Source: Amia ocellicauda (Eukaryota; Chordata; Actinopteri; Amiiformes; Amiidae). Taken from it: a stretch of 64,000 nt of DNA. The notes below the pieces were generated by a model, which ran no database searches, was not told the DNA's origin, and saw only the letters and a program-made list of their open reading frames with translations. The position numbers were made by a program, and so were the translations under genes. Below are positions 1 through 16,507 of this stretch, piece by piece. Location: NCBI RefSeq assembly GCF_036373705.1, contig NC_089861.1:532501-596500 (forward strand), written 5' to 3'. Each line of letters starts with the position of its first letter. The first letter of the stretch is position 1.

Positions 1-605
1 AACAAATCAATGCTCCAGATGTTTACTCTGAATTGTGATTCTACGCCAGGTGTTGTGATTTGTCAGCTTGTTCGTACCACGAGATGAACCATTTTTATTT
101 AGCATCAAACCTGTGCATGACCTCACTCTGTTGCAATCTTGGATGTCTTGTTGGAAACCTGAGGCGCAGGATCCTTCAGGTTTGTGTACATCATGCTGTG
201 AATTATGCTGCATTTACTATGCTGAGATAATCATGAACGCCTGTTTTAAAACTTGGCTTTCCACCACCTTGGCATTCATTGCCGTTGAGATAAGCCTAGC
301 AAATTCTGTTTCATGAAGCTGCCCTCCCTCGTGGTGCAGAGTGTCCAAGAATAGTTTAAAACGCAAACGTGTGTCGAAGGCCTTCACACGAAATGAATGA
401 CGTTGGGACTACAATCTTCCTTACGCCACGTTCTCAATGTTTCTCAATGTCAGATTCCACGATGTGAGGACAGAGATGTTTAAGGGTCAAGGCTGTTCTG
501 ACTATTTGAAGTAAATAGTTTGTATGCATTGACTTGTGTTATGTGGTTATGGGTTTCACTTACTTTTGTCTTGAAATGGTGCCACAGCACGTACAACTCA
601 AACTA
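1..605. other. Intergenic sequence, nothing recognised
   Basis: Short AT-rich non-coding stretch before the LINE relic. The few open frames are under 85 codons, lack recognisable domains and overlap on both strands. I see no RNA gene, promoter or repeat that I can name. Confidence 0.5.
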
Positions 606-1190
606 CACTTAGACATTTTTTTTAGACAGAAAATAGAGGAGCATCTTAATGAAAACCATATTCTTGGAGATAGTCAACATGGGTTTAGATGAGGCAGATC
701 ATGTCTTACTAATTTATTAGAGTTTTTTGAACATGCAGCTGCAGCTGTAGATCACGTGAAAGCATATGATATGATATACTTAGATTTCCATAAAGCTTTT
801 GATAAGGTTCCACACCAAAGACTGATCCTCAAACTGGAAGCTGTAGGCATTCAGGGTAATGTAAGTAGATGGATTATGAACTGGTTGATGTCTAGGAAAC
901 AGAGGGTGTCGATTAGAGGAGTCGCTTCTAACTGGAGTGAGGTTGTTAGTGGAGTTCCACAGGGATCAGTACTAGGGCCTGTGCTTTTTCTAATCTATAT
1001 TAATGATCTGGACTCTGGGATAGTTAGCAAACTTGTCAAATTTGCAGATGATACTAAAATAGATGGCTCAGCAGATACAATCTCGGCAGCACAGGCTATT
1101 CAGAGGGACTTAGATAATATTCAGTTGTGGGTGACACCTGGCAGATGAAATTCAATGTGGACAAGTGCAAGAGGACAAAGCAACTCCACT
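606..1190 (+). pseudogene. Non-LTR retrotransposon reverse transcriptase fragment (CR1/Jockey-like)
   Basis: The conceptual translation carries the hallmark RT blocks of Jockey-superfamily LINEs in order: an H-G-F-R block at about 678, YLDFHKAFDKVPH at about 777-815, SGVPQGSVLGP at about 948-980, and the catalytic FADD block at about 1040-1051. The copy is dead. A TGA interrupts the frame at 690-692, just after the GFR motif. A frameshift near 1128-1135 moves the downstream WQMKFNVDKCK block into another frame. Both the 5' and 3' ends are missing. It may belong to the same CR1-like family whose 3' tails occur elsewhere in the window, but the two parts do not overlap, so this is inference. Confidence 0.85.
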
Positions 1191-4454
<3,264 letters not shown>

Positions 4455-4513
4455 AAGCTGCCTTGGTTAAAGGTGTCTGCTAAATAATGATGATTTATTA
4501 TGATTATGATGAA
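4455..4513 (+). repeat. 3' tail of an L2-type LINE or SINE
   Basis: The segment reads like the common fish LINE/SINE tail in which a CTTGG-TAAA-GTGTCTGCTAAAT core is followed by short A/T/G-rich repeats, here ATGATGATT-like. Only the tail is recognisable. The 5' part is too diverged to delimit. Confidence 0.5.
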
Positions 4514-7153
4514 GTCTGCATTTGACCGTCCCGAGATGTTTCCCGGACGAGGACAGGACTGTGTGCAGCTCGCTCGGGGAATATTTAAACCTTGGCCAGG
4601 TTGGGACGGAGCGAATATTACATTCCCCAGAGAGTGTGCTGCAGAGCTGTTGAGATACAGTGTCAGATCAGTCTCAGTCTTTCAGGATTGTAGAGCACAC
4701 TTGAAAATGGAAAATTAAATGCTGTCTGAGGGCAATAAAATCTATAAACCTCTGGGGTTAGCCTAGAACCCAGCGTCAGGAAAGAAGCCAGAACAGTCTG
4801 CGTCTCTCAGGGCCAGAGAGCTCCAGAAATCTGAGACAGAGCGATCGTCTAATGTCAAACAGCATATTAAAAACGACATGTAAACCCTGATTAAATCAAT
4901 ACTTCAACCTAGCTGACAGCTGCATATTTAAAACATGGGTCTGTTGTACAGAATGCAAACCCACAATTCAGTAATTCAGCACTTGTCCATGTAGGGAAGG
5001 GTAACACTGTGGTTTACATAGTAGTAATGCTTTGCTGTTTGGTGGAAATACAACCAGTGATGGTCACTAATAACACACTATGAAGTTCTAAGCCATATTT
5101 AGCCATACATAGACCTGTGCTGATTTTGGAAAGAGTATGGTTACAGATCTGAATATACTGTTGATCCGTCATGGAGTCAAAAGCATCAAAAATGTCGTTC
5201 TATGACGATATGTGGAAAACAAATGAATGCATTAAATATATTAAAAATTAATTCATTCAGTTGGTGTTGGCTAAAAGCTTCTCTGCCTTTGAAATAATAT
5301 GAAACGCAAGCTGTAAATCACTGTTCTTGATGGCTAGATATCCCTTTTCCACCTGTTCCATGACTTCTCACTGCAGTACGAATGACAGGTTTGCTCACCA
5401 TCGAGACACACACAACGAGGAGAGTGCCCTGCTCCTCTGTGCTGACGGAAAGGACAGCAGACGCGAGGCAACGTGCGTCACTACACAAGAAACCGGGCAG
5501 TTGGAGCTGCTTCAGATCGTCTTTGACAAAAATGGATTGAAAACCAAACAAACACAAAATGTATTCATGCCATTTCCTTACGTTTGCGCACACACGGTAA
5601 TATTGTGGTGATTATGTGTCACATGTTATGGAGAGAAAATACTTAATTCAGCAATTAAATAAAACTATTTAAAATAAATAGATAGGTTTGATCAGAAACT
5701 TAATGCAATATATTTATGAGTCATATTTCCCCTCAGTATTATTATTTTACATGAAATAAAAGCAGTTTGATTAAGTTAACCCTTAAACAGCTTCCTGGAA
5801 GTGAAATTAGCGAACAGCATGGGATTCAGCACATTCATCCAGAATGTATGTGCCAGGCCCATGGCAGCGCATTTTGATTGGTTTATGCTCGTAGATGCTG
5901 AAATTACAATGCCAGCCTTGTGTGTTTTATCATTAGTGATCATCCTCTGAGTTCGTTTTATTGTCTCCTTTTCAAAACATGAATTATAAAGTCAATAAAC
6001 TGGAATAGTTAATGTTTTACGTTTGCTGATTTAAAAAATGTGATTCTATATTAATGAAAAAACCCTGGGTTCCTCCTATGCATTAATTCGTGACATGGGG
6101 GCACTTTCATACCAGTGCATAGCAGACAAAGTGCACCTCCTTGGCCGGTGCACTGGTCTGCCCCCCCACGGCAGGGCTGTCTGCAGGCTTGTGATGCGTA
6201 CTCTTCTCATAGACAAAATCAGGGTCGCCGGTTAAAGGCTTAGTTTTAGATTCCACATCCAGGAACCTCTGGGGTGAGCCCTTGGTGTCTACCATCAGTC
6301 CAACATGGCAAGATGACAGTTACTTTCTCTTCCTGACAGGGATTTGTGTTTATCTTCAGTTTGCCTGCCTCCTGACTCTGGGGTTCTTGTGGGTTCTTAT
6401 GCATCAACATGGACTCGGCCGCTGGAGCTCCAGTGCTCTAGTGCCAGCCTGGGGTTTTCTCTATGCCTGAGCCTGTATCTGAGCCTGAGAGATTAGTAAG
6501 TGCATTTTCTCGTTGTCTGTAAGCGCTGCTGAGATCATTACTGGTAGTGGAGTCGACACTGTGTCCTGTATGTAAGGGTAGGAAGTAAGGTTCGTTGTCC
6601 CCAGCAGGACCTTTCGAGCCCTTGTAGCGACCAGAACCACTGAATCCTTCGAACTCTGCTCCGCTGCGTTACCTTCCCTTTTGATTTAATCGTTTTTAAT
6701 CTGTAAATGAATGCTGGAAAACACCAAGAGAGACAACAAAGCCACTTAAGACTTATTTATTATAAAATGATATAGTATCACTAGGGCATTACCATAACTG
6801 AATAAAGAAGCTATTTGAAGTCCTAATATTAAATATTTAAAATGCTGGTTGAAGGCCTTTCACTTGCTTCAATCTATAGCTTCCCTTTTCCATGTCACTC
6901 ATGCAAAGTTTATGTCATCTGCCCATCTTTTATGTGGTTGTCTTCCTCTCTTTGGAGCCTTTCTACAGCTTCCCTTGTCCATCGCTGACCTGCTCTTCTT
7001 GCAGGTGTTCCCTCTCCTGTCTGTGACTGAGATGTGTACGTGGTTTGTATTGCCCTGTGGCAAGCATGGATCTCTCTTATATAATACCTGAGCAGACATG
7101 AGATATTCCCATGATAGTCTGCATTTCAAAGGATACGTAGAATGAAATGAGAC
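4514..7153. other. Intergenic stretch, no gene recognised
   Basis: I see no convincing exon, RNA gene or mobile element here. Short overlapping open frames at 5318-5611 (both strands) and 6107-6470 have no domain signature and no conserved-looking composition. Confidence 0.45.
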
Positions 7154-7155
7154 TA

Positions 7156-8109
7156 ATACCCCGTTTCCACCAGCCACGTTCAGGTGCACCTCCTCGTGAC
7201 CGGGCTGTAACTGTGCACCTACACTGTGCCGGCAGCGTTTCCATTAATTGTCGTGGGTCCAGCTGCCCTAGGAAGTGACTGTGAGACATGAATGGTCAAA
7301 ATGCATCTGGGACGCTCGGCATTCTGGGATTTAGTGTTTTAAACTGGAGGCTGAAATACCTCTAACATTAAAGTGCAATTAACTTTGAGCTGAAACGTTT
7401 TTACGATATCTAACACAGTCTTACAGTATAGGTTATACCAGATATTCAAAAGTAGAAACCGGGACACATTGAAACAATATAGAAAACAAATGACATCACT
7501 TAAAATTTAATCTAGTTTATTTTGTTTAGCAGCACATCATAAATAACAGTGTTACTTCTCCCTGTATCACGATCCGATTAACATTGACAATATAGCTTAA
7601 TTTAAGTATCCTAGATATTCTCCCTTATTATTTATCTGTGGGAGAATGAACTGCGTTGCATTATTAAATACAGTGTGCTGGGTTTAAATCTGTCCTGTGT
7701 AGCCACTACATATCTATATCATGACATATACAGTATGACAGTTAATATCAGGTCCGAATCCTTTTACGTGCAATTATCATTAAATTTGAGTGACACCTGA
7801 TACCTGACATTAAATTTGAGTGACACCTGATATTAAATTCAAGTGATACCTGATATTATAATCGAGTGATGCATGAGAATTGACATACAATAAGCATGAT
7901 GCTTGATGCCAAATGACACCCGATGGGTGATATCAACTATGAGTGATAACTGAGGGCTGAACACTAAACTTACTGAGGACTGATAGCAAAACCAAGTGAT
8001 GGGTGACAACTGAGCTGAGGAGTGAGTATGTCCTAATATGGACACCGTACCCTGGACCTGCACGGCCACGGTGAGGTGCAGCTAAACTTGACTAGTGGAA
8101 ATGGGGTAT
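7156..8109. mobile_element. Putative non-autonomous DNA transposon with imperfect TIRs
   Basis: The two ends form an inverted repeat. Starting with ATACCCC at 7156 on the + strand and at 8109 on the - strand, about 38 of the first 47 positions agree, including the shared block TGCACCTC. The element is flanked by TA on both sides (7154-7155 and 8110-8111), as expected for Tc1/mariner-like or related transposases. No transposase is encoded. The interior has a degenerate tandem repeat at about 7740-8000. I do not recognise the family. Confidence 0.6.
7740..8000. repeat. Degenerate tandem repeat inside the TIR element
   Basis: Variants of a unit of roughly 25-30 bases built on TTAAATTTGAGTGACACCTGA recur with substitutions and length changes (for example around 7782, 7810, 7832, 7862 and later weaker copies). 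The repeat lies inside the 954-base TIR element and is probably part of it. Confidence 0.55.
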
Positions 8110-8629
8110 TACATCAGGGGGACTTCGGCCGCAGTTTGTGGCATCTTTGCTACATCACAAGGTCCTTTCTCTTCTGGTGGTTTATCGCCATTATTTTCTG
8201 GTCTGGGCTCTTGTCTTCCTCTAACAGCACTAAGGCCTCATCTGTGTCTTTTTTTCTTTTCTGTGTAAAGCTCTTTTCCTTGTGTAAAGTTTTGTAATCT
8301 TGTGTGTAAAATAAAGGATTTCAAGCGGATGACACAGGAGCTCGTTTCTAGTGCTGCTCAACCCGCTGAGGTCATCGCGTCTAAACACCTCGGTTATTTG
8401 CTGTGACACCGCTTTATTGGGTTCTTCGAGGTGGAGAGCATTTAACACAGTTAATCAGTGAGATCCTACAGGACGGACTGTGTTATTGACAGGGCAGGTG
8501 TGGACTCAAATGCACTCTACTGCCTCCTTATTTACTATAGTAAACCTCTGGTCAAACCTTTCACATATAATATAGGGTAGAAATGTGAGAGGACATTCAC
8601 TTTCTCATTCTTTAGCCACTGCAGTGTAC

Positions 8630-8830
8630 CTTTAGATAATTGTCCTGCTGAAAGGTGAATTTTCATTCCAGTCTTTATCAGACTGAAACGGGTGTTCCTC
8701 TAGTATTTGCCTGTATTTTTCTCCATCTATTTTTCCATTAGTCCTCACAATCCTGAGGAGAAGCTCCCCACAGCATGATGCTGCCCCAGCAGGCTTTACT
8801 GCAGGGCACCCGGGTCAGATGTGCAGGTGA
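8630..8830 (-). mobile_element. Degraded Tc1/mariner transposase fragment
   Basis: Read on the - strand, the segment resembles the middle of a Tc1-family transposase. The + strand shows the antisense of the N-D-P-K-H region (ATTGTCCTGCTGAAAGGTGA) and a CCCCACAGCATGATGCTGCC block that is frequent in antisense fish Tc1 copies. No TIRs are visible and the frame is broken. Confidence 0.5.
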
Positions 8831-10214
8831 TGTACAGATAGTTGATACTGGTCACTCCAACGACAGCTGGGAAACCATGTGTGATTCATCATCCTCCGGC
8901 CACCACCTCTCCTGTGAGGAGATCAGCTGTGCTGGCTGCAAGAGAGAATCTTCTCCAGCCAACATAGACGTCCTCTCTTTTAATTGAGTTCTCAGTCCGT
9001 GCGCTCAGACGGTCCCAAAGGCTGTGCGTCACATGGCACTCTGAGCTGGAGCGATGAGCGGGCCGCAGCGCTGTGCAATCAATTCCTAATGCACAGAACC
9101 AGCCGGGTTAAGCCTCTCCTTATTACCTGCACCCCCACCTCTCTCTATTGGCTGCTGATGCGCAACAGGCAGTGGAAAGATCGCAGCAGGCTGTCTACGG
9201 CCCGCAGCAATGTGTCTCAATGACAGCACAGCACACAATACTATCTAATTCACTTTGTCTGTGTCATAACGTCCAGTGTCATTCTGCTCCATCATAATCA
9301 GTTCATGCTTGATATTAAAAAGGTCAGTAAGGGGCTTCGGACGACGTTGGGGTCTGGGGTCTGGAGTTGGGAGCAGCTGCAGTGGCTGAGAGCAGCGTGT
9401 GTCTGAACAGGTCTAGTAAAACCTTTAAATTTCATAAATTGTTCGTTGGCAGGTGAGCCCAGGCTTTGATGTGCTAGGGGCACAGAACAGATGCTTATTG
9501 TTGTTGTTATTATTCAGTTTAGATAATGAAATCCGATTCTGAGAATTGCTTCACTGTCTCACTGAGAGCCACTGGCCTTTGGCTGCCATGGGTGACGTGT
9601 TTGACGATATAAATAGTTCACTTTCTTTCCTAAGTATTTGTATAGAGACAGCATGTGCTGCTCTTGTAGAAATGTTATTCTTCTCCTCTCAGGAAGAGCT
9701 GTATTTCATTGACCCCATGATTGGTGCTGCAATCCAAAACTAGTAAACTTCCATCTTTTTTTAGAACAAGCGAAGATTCTTCTGTTGACTTCAAACTAAC
9801 CTACAGATAAGAGGCAAGAAAAATGTATCAACAACCAAAAACAGACATTGCGGATTATTTAGTTTAATGGACTTTTTTATTTAACCTGTATTATTTTCTT
9901 CTTCTTCACATCCTGAAGCATGGATTTAACAGCAGCAGAGGAATGTAGCAGCCCTGCCAAGAGGTCCTCATCCTTTCTGTATCTCTGCGCTCCACTGCCA
10001 CGCAGGGGCGAATTGATGTTCAACAGCTGGAGCCCAAGTCCAAGAGTCAAGTTCTTCTTCAGAGTTTTCAATTGATAACAATTATCTGAGAGTTTGAGAG
10101 TCAGAATATCAATTCTTCAGCTCTTACAGGTTTTAGTAAGTGGTATCTCATCACACTGTCTTACTGGAAGTCCCATGTGGAGGTGTGGGACCATGTGGGA
10201 CCTGGCCTGGAGTC
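8831..10214. other. Intergenic stretch, no gene recognised
   Basis: No exon, RNA gene or named repeat that I can support. Open frames are all under 80 codons. Confidence 0.45.
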
Positions 10215-10335
10215 CAGTCTTGGGTGTCAGCCTGTTTGGGCTTTGCATATTCTCCCTGTGTGCGTTTTTCCCAGGGTGCTCCAGTTTCCTGTAACATCCC
10301 AAAAACAAGCTGCTTAGGATGACTGTCTACTGTTG
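10215..10335 (+). repeat. Dispersed repeat fragment of a common fish type
   Basis: The stretch matches from memory the widespread fish repeat recognisable by TTTGCAT-TTCTCCCTGTG followed by GGTGCTCC-GTTTCCT and a CCCAAA-CA-GCT block. The copy is diverged and truncated, and I cannot assign its class without a repeat library. Confidence 0.4.
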
Positions 10336-13300
10336 ATGGAGTTGTGTGTGTGTGAGTGTGTTGGTTCCTCACAGACCACAACCGTGGCCCGACACCGAGC
10401 CCATCTCAACGCACGGCGGCTCCTTCATTGTCACTGCTTCTCACGGCCCTCCCCAGGAAGCGGTCGTGTTCGTATCGCACGGCATGTCAGGAAGAAAGAA
10501 ATCAAGGGTTAAACATACTAAAGGTAGAGGTAGACATGTACTATAATTTAGTAAACCTTGGACCCTTTAACCCGGAAGAACCCAGTGTAACCTAAACGTC
10601 AGACACATTTAACCAAAAATATGCTATCCCCATTCACCTCAGGATGTCCCCCTTGAACCTGGGCTAAAAACTTTTTTTTTAAATAGACAAATAAATAAGA
10701 AATGAACAGACATGCAAAGGGAGTGCAGATATCCCCCAATTACTAGCCACCAGTCACAGTTGCGCTCTCTCTGTCTCTGGGGCTCCGTGTCTGTGTGCAC
10801 AGCGGCCTGTTTTACGAGGTCCCTGACATTTGCTCATGATAATTCCTATCTCTGCAGCCTGGGAGCTCCCCGGCACGCCTCCCCAGATCGAGCAGACAGA
10901 GGCCGGGCGAAGGAGAGAGGAATATCAATCTCTCCTCCGTGACACATGCCAGCGCTATGTGATGTCGGTTGTCAGGTCACTGGCATCCACAGCCTGGCGG
11001 AGCCGCGGCGCTCAGCAGGCACGTCATGCGGCTGCTGGTCTTAATTGAAGGGAACGAGAGGGAGAGAACGGTTCACCTTCCCTGTGCGGTAGAAGATCAA
11101 CACAGTCAGATGTTCATGCACAGCCTTTTCAGAAACCTCATTGCTGTATTACAGTACTGTCAGAGTGGTGCCAGACAGGAAGGGGAGGTGGTGGGGTGGG
11201 GTCCCTGGCCGTTGTTAAGAGTTAATGGATAATCTATTCCCCTTAAAACTGCTTCTCAGAATGACTTGAATATTGCATAGCCCCTGCCCCCCAAGAAAAC
11301 CTTCATGTCTGCCAACTATGATGAGGTAATCTGTCTTCAGCTCAGTGATTGGATATCCTTAGACCTTATTCACAGAATTGTTGTTGATCAAATCAACAAG
11401 AAACAAGGAGAGACCCTTTGGAAGAGCCCTGCCCACTGTGTCTGGAGGAGAAGCGACACAGGCCTTGATAAAGGTGAATAAATGGCTTGGGCTCCATCTC
11501 CATTAATCCATTAAATCTGGAATCCATTAAAATGTTTTGTGGGCAGATCTATGAATCTCATAGAGACGGCCTGCCCTGAGAGATGGTGCCAAGATGTCTT
11601 CTTCATCGAATCCTGCTGGCACTGTGGGGTCGGTGGCGGAGGTGGGGGGTGACCTGCCAAGGACAGCCCTGAGACTATAAACTGCCTCCCAGTCGACTGT
11701 GTGGGAACGACTGCAGCTGATTCAAGGCCGATACAGAGCAGTCACAGCACATGCATTGTGGGTAGTTTCCCTTCTGGGAGAGAAACGGTATAAGACTTGT
11801 GGCCACAAATGCCACTGTCTGTATGTTAACATGCTTTATTTGCATGATTTGTATATAGATTGCTTTGAGGATGTTTCCTCATGAAGAGTGCTCTTTAAAA
11901 AAAATCGGTATTATTTGTATTATTCTTGCCAGAAAATACCCCTCAGCCCCAGACCGAGTGAACAGTGAACACGCGTGTGTGCAGACGTGCTTTCCTCTAC
12001 GCTCCTGAACGAGTGGGTCTCTCGGCTGTCTTTTCTTTTGGATGGCTTCGACGGTGGAAGCCAAAGCACCCTCCCACCGTTCATATGGTGAAGCAGCATC
12101 TATATCAGACACAACAGCCTGGAGCCAGGAGAAAAATAACTGAATAAACACAGAAAAAGAACACGATCAACCGGCAACAAATCAGCCACTTCTGAACACT
12201 TTGGAGACATTCTTGATGCCCCACCAAGCAGGGCTGTGGTTTCTAACCTTGACATGGGACAGAGCAGCCCGTTCCCCTTCTGACATGTCTATTTTAAGCA
12301 CAGTTTTGCCCGTTGATGATTTCCATATTGCAGTACAATATACCCAGTCTATTCCCTCTCACACGCTCTCAGTCCTTATCTGTTATCACGCAGTTCTTCA
12401 GGCTTGTGCTGGTTCTCTCAGTCTGAGCACTATTATCAGAAGTGCTGTACGTGAGCAGGGACTCAATTAAAACGGCTGTCTGGATCCCAGGTTCCTTTGC
12501 AAAAGCATCGTTCGCAGTAGAGGCATAAACACAGCTTTAACACACGCGCATGTGAATCCACCGCAGAAAAGAGACTCACATCGAGGTCTGTGCCGGCTTT
12601 CCATTTCTGAGGTGATAGACCGTTTTTATTGAATGGCAGGGAAACACAATAGAGCTTGGTTAGTCATAATTTGATAGAGTACTGATTTGTTGTCCCTCGG
12701 CGCTACAGACATGTGACATGCTCTGTCAACTCTCTCCATCCTGCTTCACACCGTCTCCCTGTGCTCCCCCAGCGGGCATCACTGCCGTACAGGGAACACA
12801 GAACAGTGTGATATACTAATCTGTGTACCTGCAGGGGATGCTGTCCAAACATTGCAGCATAACATGATAAAATGACACGTATATAACTTGTTTGAAATGG
12901 TTACAATATACTCCATGTATCCATGCAAGATAATTGTATTGCTCTTGATGTTTTGAGATTCCGGAGAGGCACGTTCAAGATGCACAGGCCAAATTATTGT
13001 GCATCAATCAGGGAGCATTAGTGACACTGTGTGCCCAGACAGGGTGATGTCAACAACATTGTTTTGACGTATTTGTCCAAAGACAACCAGACTCCGACCC
13101 CACACAACAGTGCCAGACAGAGGGGCTACGTCTCACTGAGCTGTGCTGTGCGTCACTGGACTAAACTGCACTGCGGTATATTCACTCTGCTGAGGTGCAC
13201 CACTACCTGTATACCGAAGAGGAAGAGGGAGAAGGAAAGGATAGAAGATGAAAGTAATCGCAGAAATAACACACGCGTGGCAGAAACACAGCCAGAGTCT

Positions 13301-14540
13301 CCCCCAGGGCGGCCGTGCCAGTGGGGCTGCGGGAAGAGTGAGTGTTGATGCACATCTGTCGCCCCGGGGCACGGCTCCTCTCCAGCTTCGCTCCTCCTCT
13401 CCGCGGTGTCGAGAGCCAGAGGCGCTGCAGCTCTGTTCCTGCTCTTGTCTGCGGCCCTGGGAACAGCTGTGTGGACACAGAGAAACGTTTCACACACTCA
13501 CTCTTCTTCTTTTCTATTTATGTCTGTATTTCTTTTTTACAGGCACAGATTCCTGCTGTTGCTTGTGCACTCTATCAGGCCTGCTGTTACCAGGCATTTT
13601 CCCAGCGTTTCCCTTTGGGAATCTCAGTGTGTGTTTTGCATTTCTCAAGCTGCGCACACAAGAACGCCTGGTGTGTGAACTTGGGAAGTCATCTTTCAGC
13701 CATCCCCCCATAACAAAAGCAATAACATCCCTGTCCTTGCACCTTGTCTTTCTCTATACGCTGATACTCTTCTGCTATTTGGAAAACATTAACATTATTA
13801 AAGATAAGTATTTGTAAAGAATTAGTCTTTCAATGGGGTAAATCGTGTCAGGGTCAGGGCACACACAAGTCTCGTAGAGTCGTCTCTTGCTCTGTCTCAC
13901 TTCCAGGGTGAAACGGCAGTCCTGTCATCAAGTAAAATCTTGGCACAGACTGACGGACAGAAGGACACCAATCAAAATCTCACTTTTCCACCTCGTGTAA
14001 AGGAAAAAGGAGCACCTTGCCTGTTTGTGGGAAAAGAAGTGACAAACGAACCAATGAATGAACCCACAACACCGTGAGCGTCGCTGTTTTATGTCGTGGT
14101 GCTGTGCATACGTGCGGCCCGTCCCACGGAGGTCTGTGTCCGCTTCTACAGCCACAGTCACTTTCCACTGAACTCCACATCCTCCTGCTGTCAGCTACAG
14201 TAATAAACACTGAGACAATGGACACATTCATCACGGCGTGCTGGGGGAGGAATAGGGAGTGGGGGGAGATGCATTTCAAACAGTGTCAACAGAAGGGAAG
14301 ATTTATCGCTAATAAAGGACGTATCGCTAACAACAATCACCAGACACAGAGTTCCAAGGTGCTGAGTGTAAACGGAGACATGGAAGGGAAGAGCTGATAA
14401 AACCCTGAACCGTATTTATACTAAGCAAGCTTCCAGGCCTTTACAGGAACAATTACCAGAAACAAACTGACAAATATATATGTCTATATTTATTTTACTT
14501 TATTGTATTATTTATGTATTTTTTTATTTTGCTGTACATT
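10336..14540. other. Intergenic stretch, no gene recognised
   Basis: About 4.2 kb without a supported gene. The longest open frame (13,248-13,817, 189 codons) overlaps four other frames in both directions, has no recognisable domain and probably reflects local GC and pyrimidine bias. Confidence 0.45.
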
Positions 14541-14544
14541 TGTT

Positions 14545-14634
14545 GTATGTTTACCAGTCTGTAAAGTGCTCTGTGGCTACCCTGCTAAGGGTGCTATACA
14601 AATAAAAGTGGATTGATTGATTGATTGATTGATA
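14545..14634 (+). repeat. LINE/SINE 3' tail with GATT repeat
   Basis: A typical retroposon tail reading TGTAAAGTGCTCTGTGG then AAGGGTGCTATACAAATAAA is followed by a (GATT)n microsatellite at about 14,610-14,634. The body upstream is too diverged to delimit. Confidence 0.6.
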
Positions 14635-16125
14635 ATAGAGCTGTTTGTATCGAGTGCCCTTTTCTGAATGCAGATCCCACCCCCGAGTGCCCTTTGCTAT
14701 TTGTTTTGTATCGGTGCCCCCACACTTCCATCGCAGCCTGCTGTCTGAGAGGAGTGAGAAACATATCGATCAGCCAGACTGGCATCACTGCGGAGGAGCA
14801 GATGAAACTGGGTGGCAATTGGGACAATTAAGAGACTTTAACCTGACAAAGAGGCCAGTAATCGATCTGTTTCAATACATACTGTAGTGATCTGGGACTG
14901 TCATGTGGAATGGAGGGACTGGAGCGTGTGTGTGTTGTGTTTGCTGTGTTGGGGGTCAGATCGTTTGTGGAATTATTTAAGTTCCAGGGTTGAAAGTAAC
15001 CCCGTGTGGGAACAGCGTGATTGGGGGAGGCGGTTTAGGGGACAGGGAGATCTATAGGGGCGCCCCGGTTCCCTCCGGACAGAAGGAATTCAGAGAGATG
15101 CAGTTCTGTGAGGCCCCTTTAAAGCCGTCGTCAATCCTGATGCTTCCACTTCCACTCGCTCTGTGTTTTATTTGCTCAGGTGAATCCAGGAGCAATACAT
15201 TCTACAATACATACATATTGTATATACATACCGACATGAATAAATAACTACGCCCACATGGACGACTGTGCAGGAAAGAGAAGACTCTCGTCCACAGCCA
15301 ATCAACACAGCATCCTGGGACAGAGTGTGCGATCAATTCATGATGACATCGATCGCGAGTCGATGAAACATGTACACAAACACAGACCCTCGACTTACTG
15401 TAACTGTGTTCTTCCTGCTGCTCAGAAGAGGGGAAACAACCTGTCTCCTCAGCTGCCTCTCTTGAGCTTCATAGAAAACATTGATTGGCCTTAAACACAT
15501 TTCCTAAATAAGAACATGTTTCTGAATTATGAATATGTCATTTTCATTTATTTATTTAAATCTCATCCTGTTTGCTGTTCCAGCAAGGAATGCCTGGAAG
15601 GAGAAAAGTGTTTCAAATGCACAAAGTGTATTTATATATATCTATATGTGTGTTTAAATGGCTTATGGCAATAGTAGGGTGTCCTACTGTAAAATAATGA
15701 TTATGCAACAATAATAATCATATTAATGATAATAATAAATACATACACAAATACATTTTTTAAATACTTTCTCTAAAATAAAATGTTTTTGTGTCATGAA
15801 TCTCCACTAAGGTAATTCTACCTGATTTCTCAGAATGACTGGAAGGTATTTCACTCGTCCAAACCCACCTCTGAGAAATGCTTCCAAATACCAAAGTGCC
15901 TACTTCAAACCGACCAGAAAATGAGAAGCTCACAGAGATCAGTGAGTGAAAGTGAGGGACAAGAAAACACACCCAACAAAAACAAATGTGTAAAAAATAT
16001 TGGTTGGAAGAGCTTTTAGATATTCAGCATAATTTACTAAACATTCAGTGGAATGATTCCGGAAAATCTTCTGGTATGGAAGATGTAGGAAGAAAATGAC
16101 AAATGCTGTTGTGTCCAAGTTTTTT
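14635..16125. other. Intergenic stretch, no gene recognised
   Basis: No supported exon or RNA gene. An AT-rich part (15,500-15,780) includes short AAT/ATA runs. Confidence 0.45.
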
Positions 16126-16507
16126 GGGGAATCAATAAAAAAGGCAAACACAATGCTAGGGTATATTGTCAAAAGTATAGAACTGAGAACAAGGGCAGTG
16201 ATGTTCAGACTGTACAATGCGCTAGTTAGAGCTCATCTGGATACTGTGGACAGTTCTGGGCTCCACACTTCAAGAAAGATATCGCTGCTCTAGAGGCAGT
16301 TCAGAGGAGAGCAACCAGACTTATTCCAGGTCTGAAGGGAATGTCCTACTGAGAGACTGAGGAACTGAACCTTTTCACCCTGGAACAGAGGAGACTACGT
16401 GGGGACTTGATCCAAGTCTTCAAAATCATGAAAGGCTGATCAGCAGGGACACATGCACCCGGGGACACAAATGGAAATTGGGCTCCAAGACATTCAAGAC
16501 AGAAAAC
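16126..16507 (+). mobile_element. CR1-like LINE 3' fragment (copy in sense)
   Basis: The sequence corresponds to the end of a CR1-type ORF2. In frame pieces read as [10 protein letters not shown], then [18 protein letters not shown], then [16 protein letters not shown] and [19 protein letters not shown]. The same sequence recurs, with the same order of blocks, at 28,218-28,840 and 34,588-35,151. This copy has an internal deletion after the KIMKG block and stops abruptly after ACAGAAAAC at 16,507, exactly where the next repeat begins. Confidence 0.85.

Noticed and set aside
13153..13817. Overlapping open frames of 90-189 codons on both strands
   Set aside because: Five or more frames are open over the same bases in a region of biased composition. 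None has a domain, and no splice sites or poly(A) signal support a gene.
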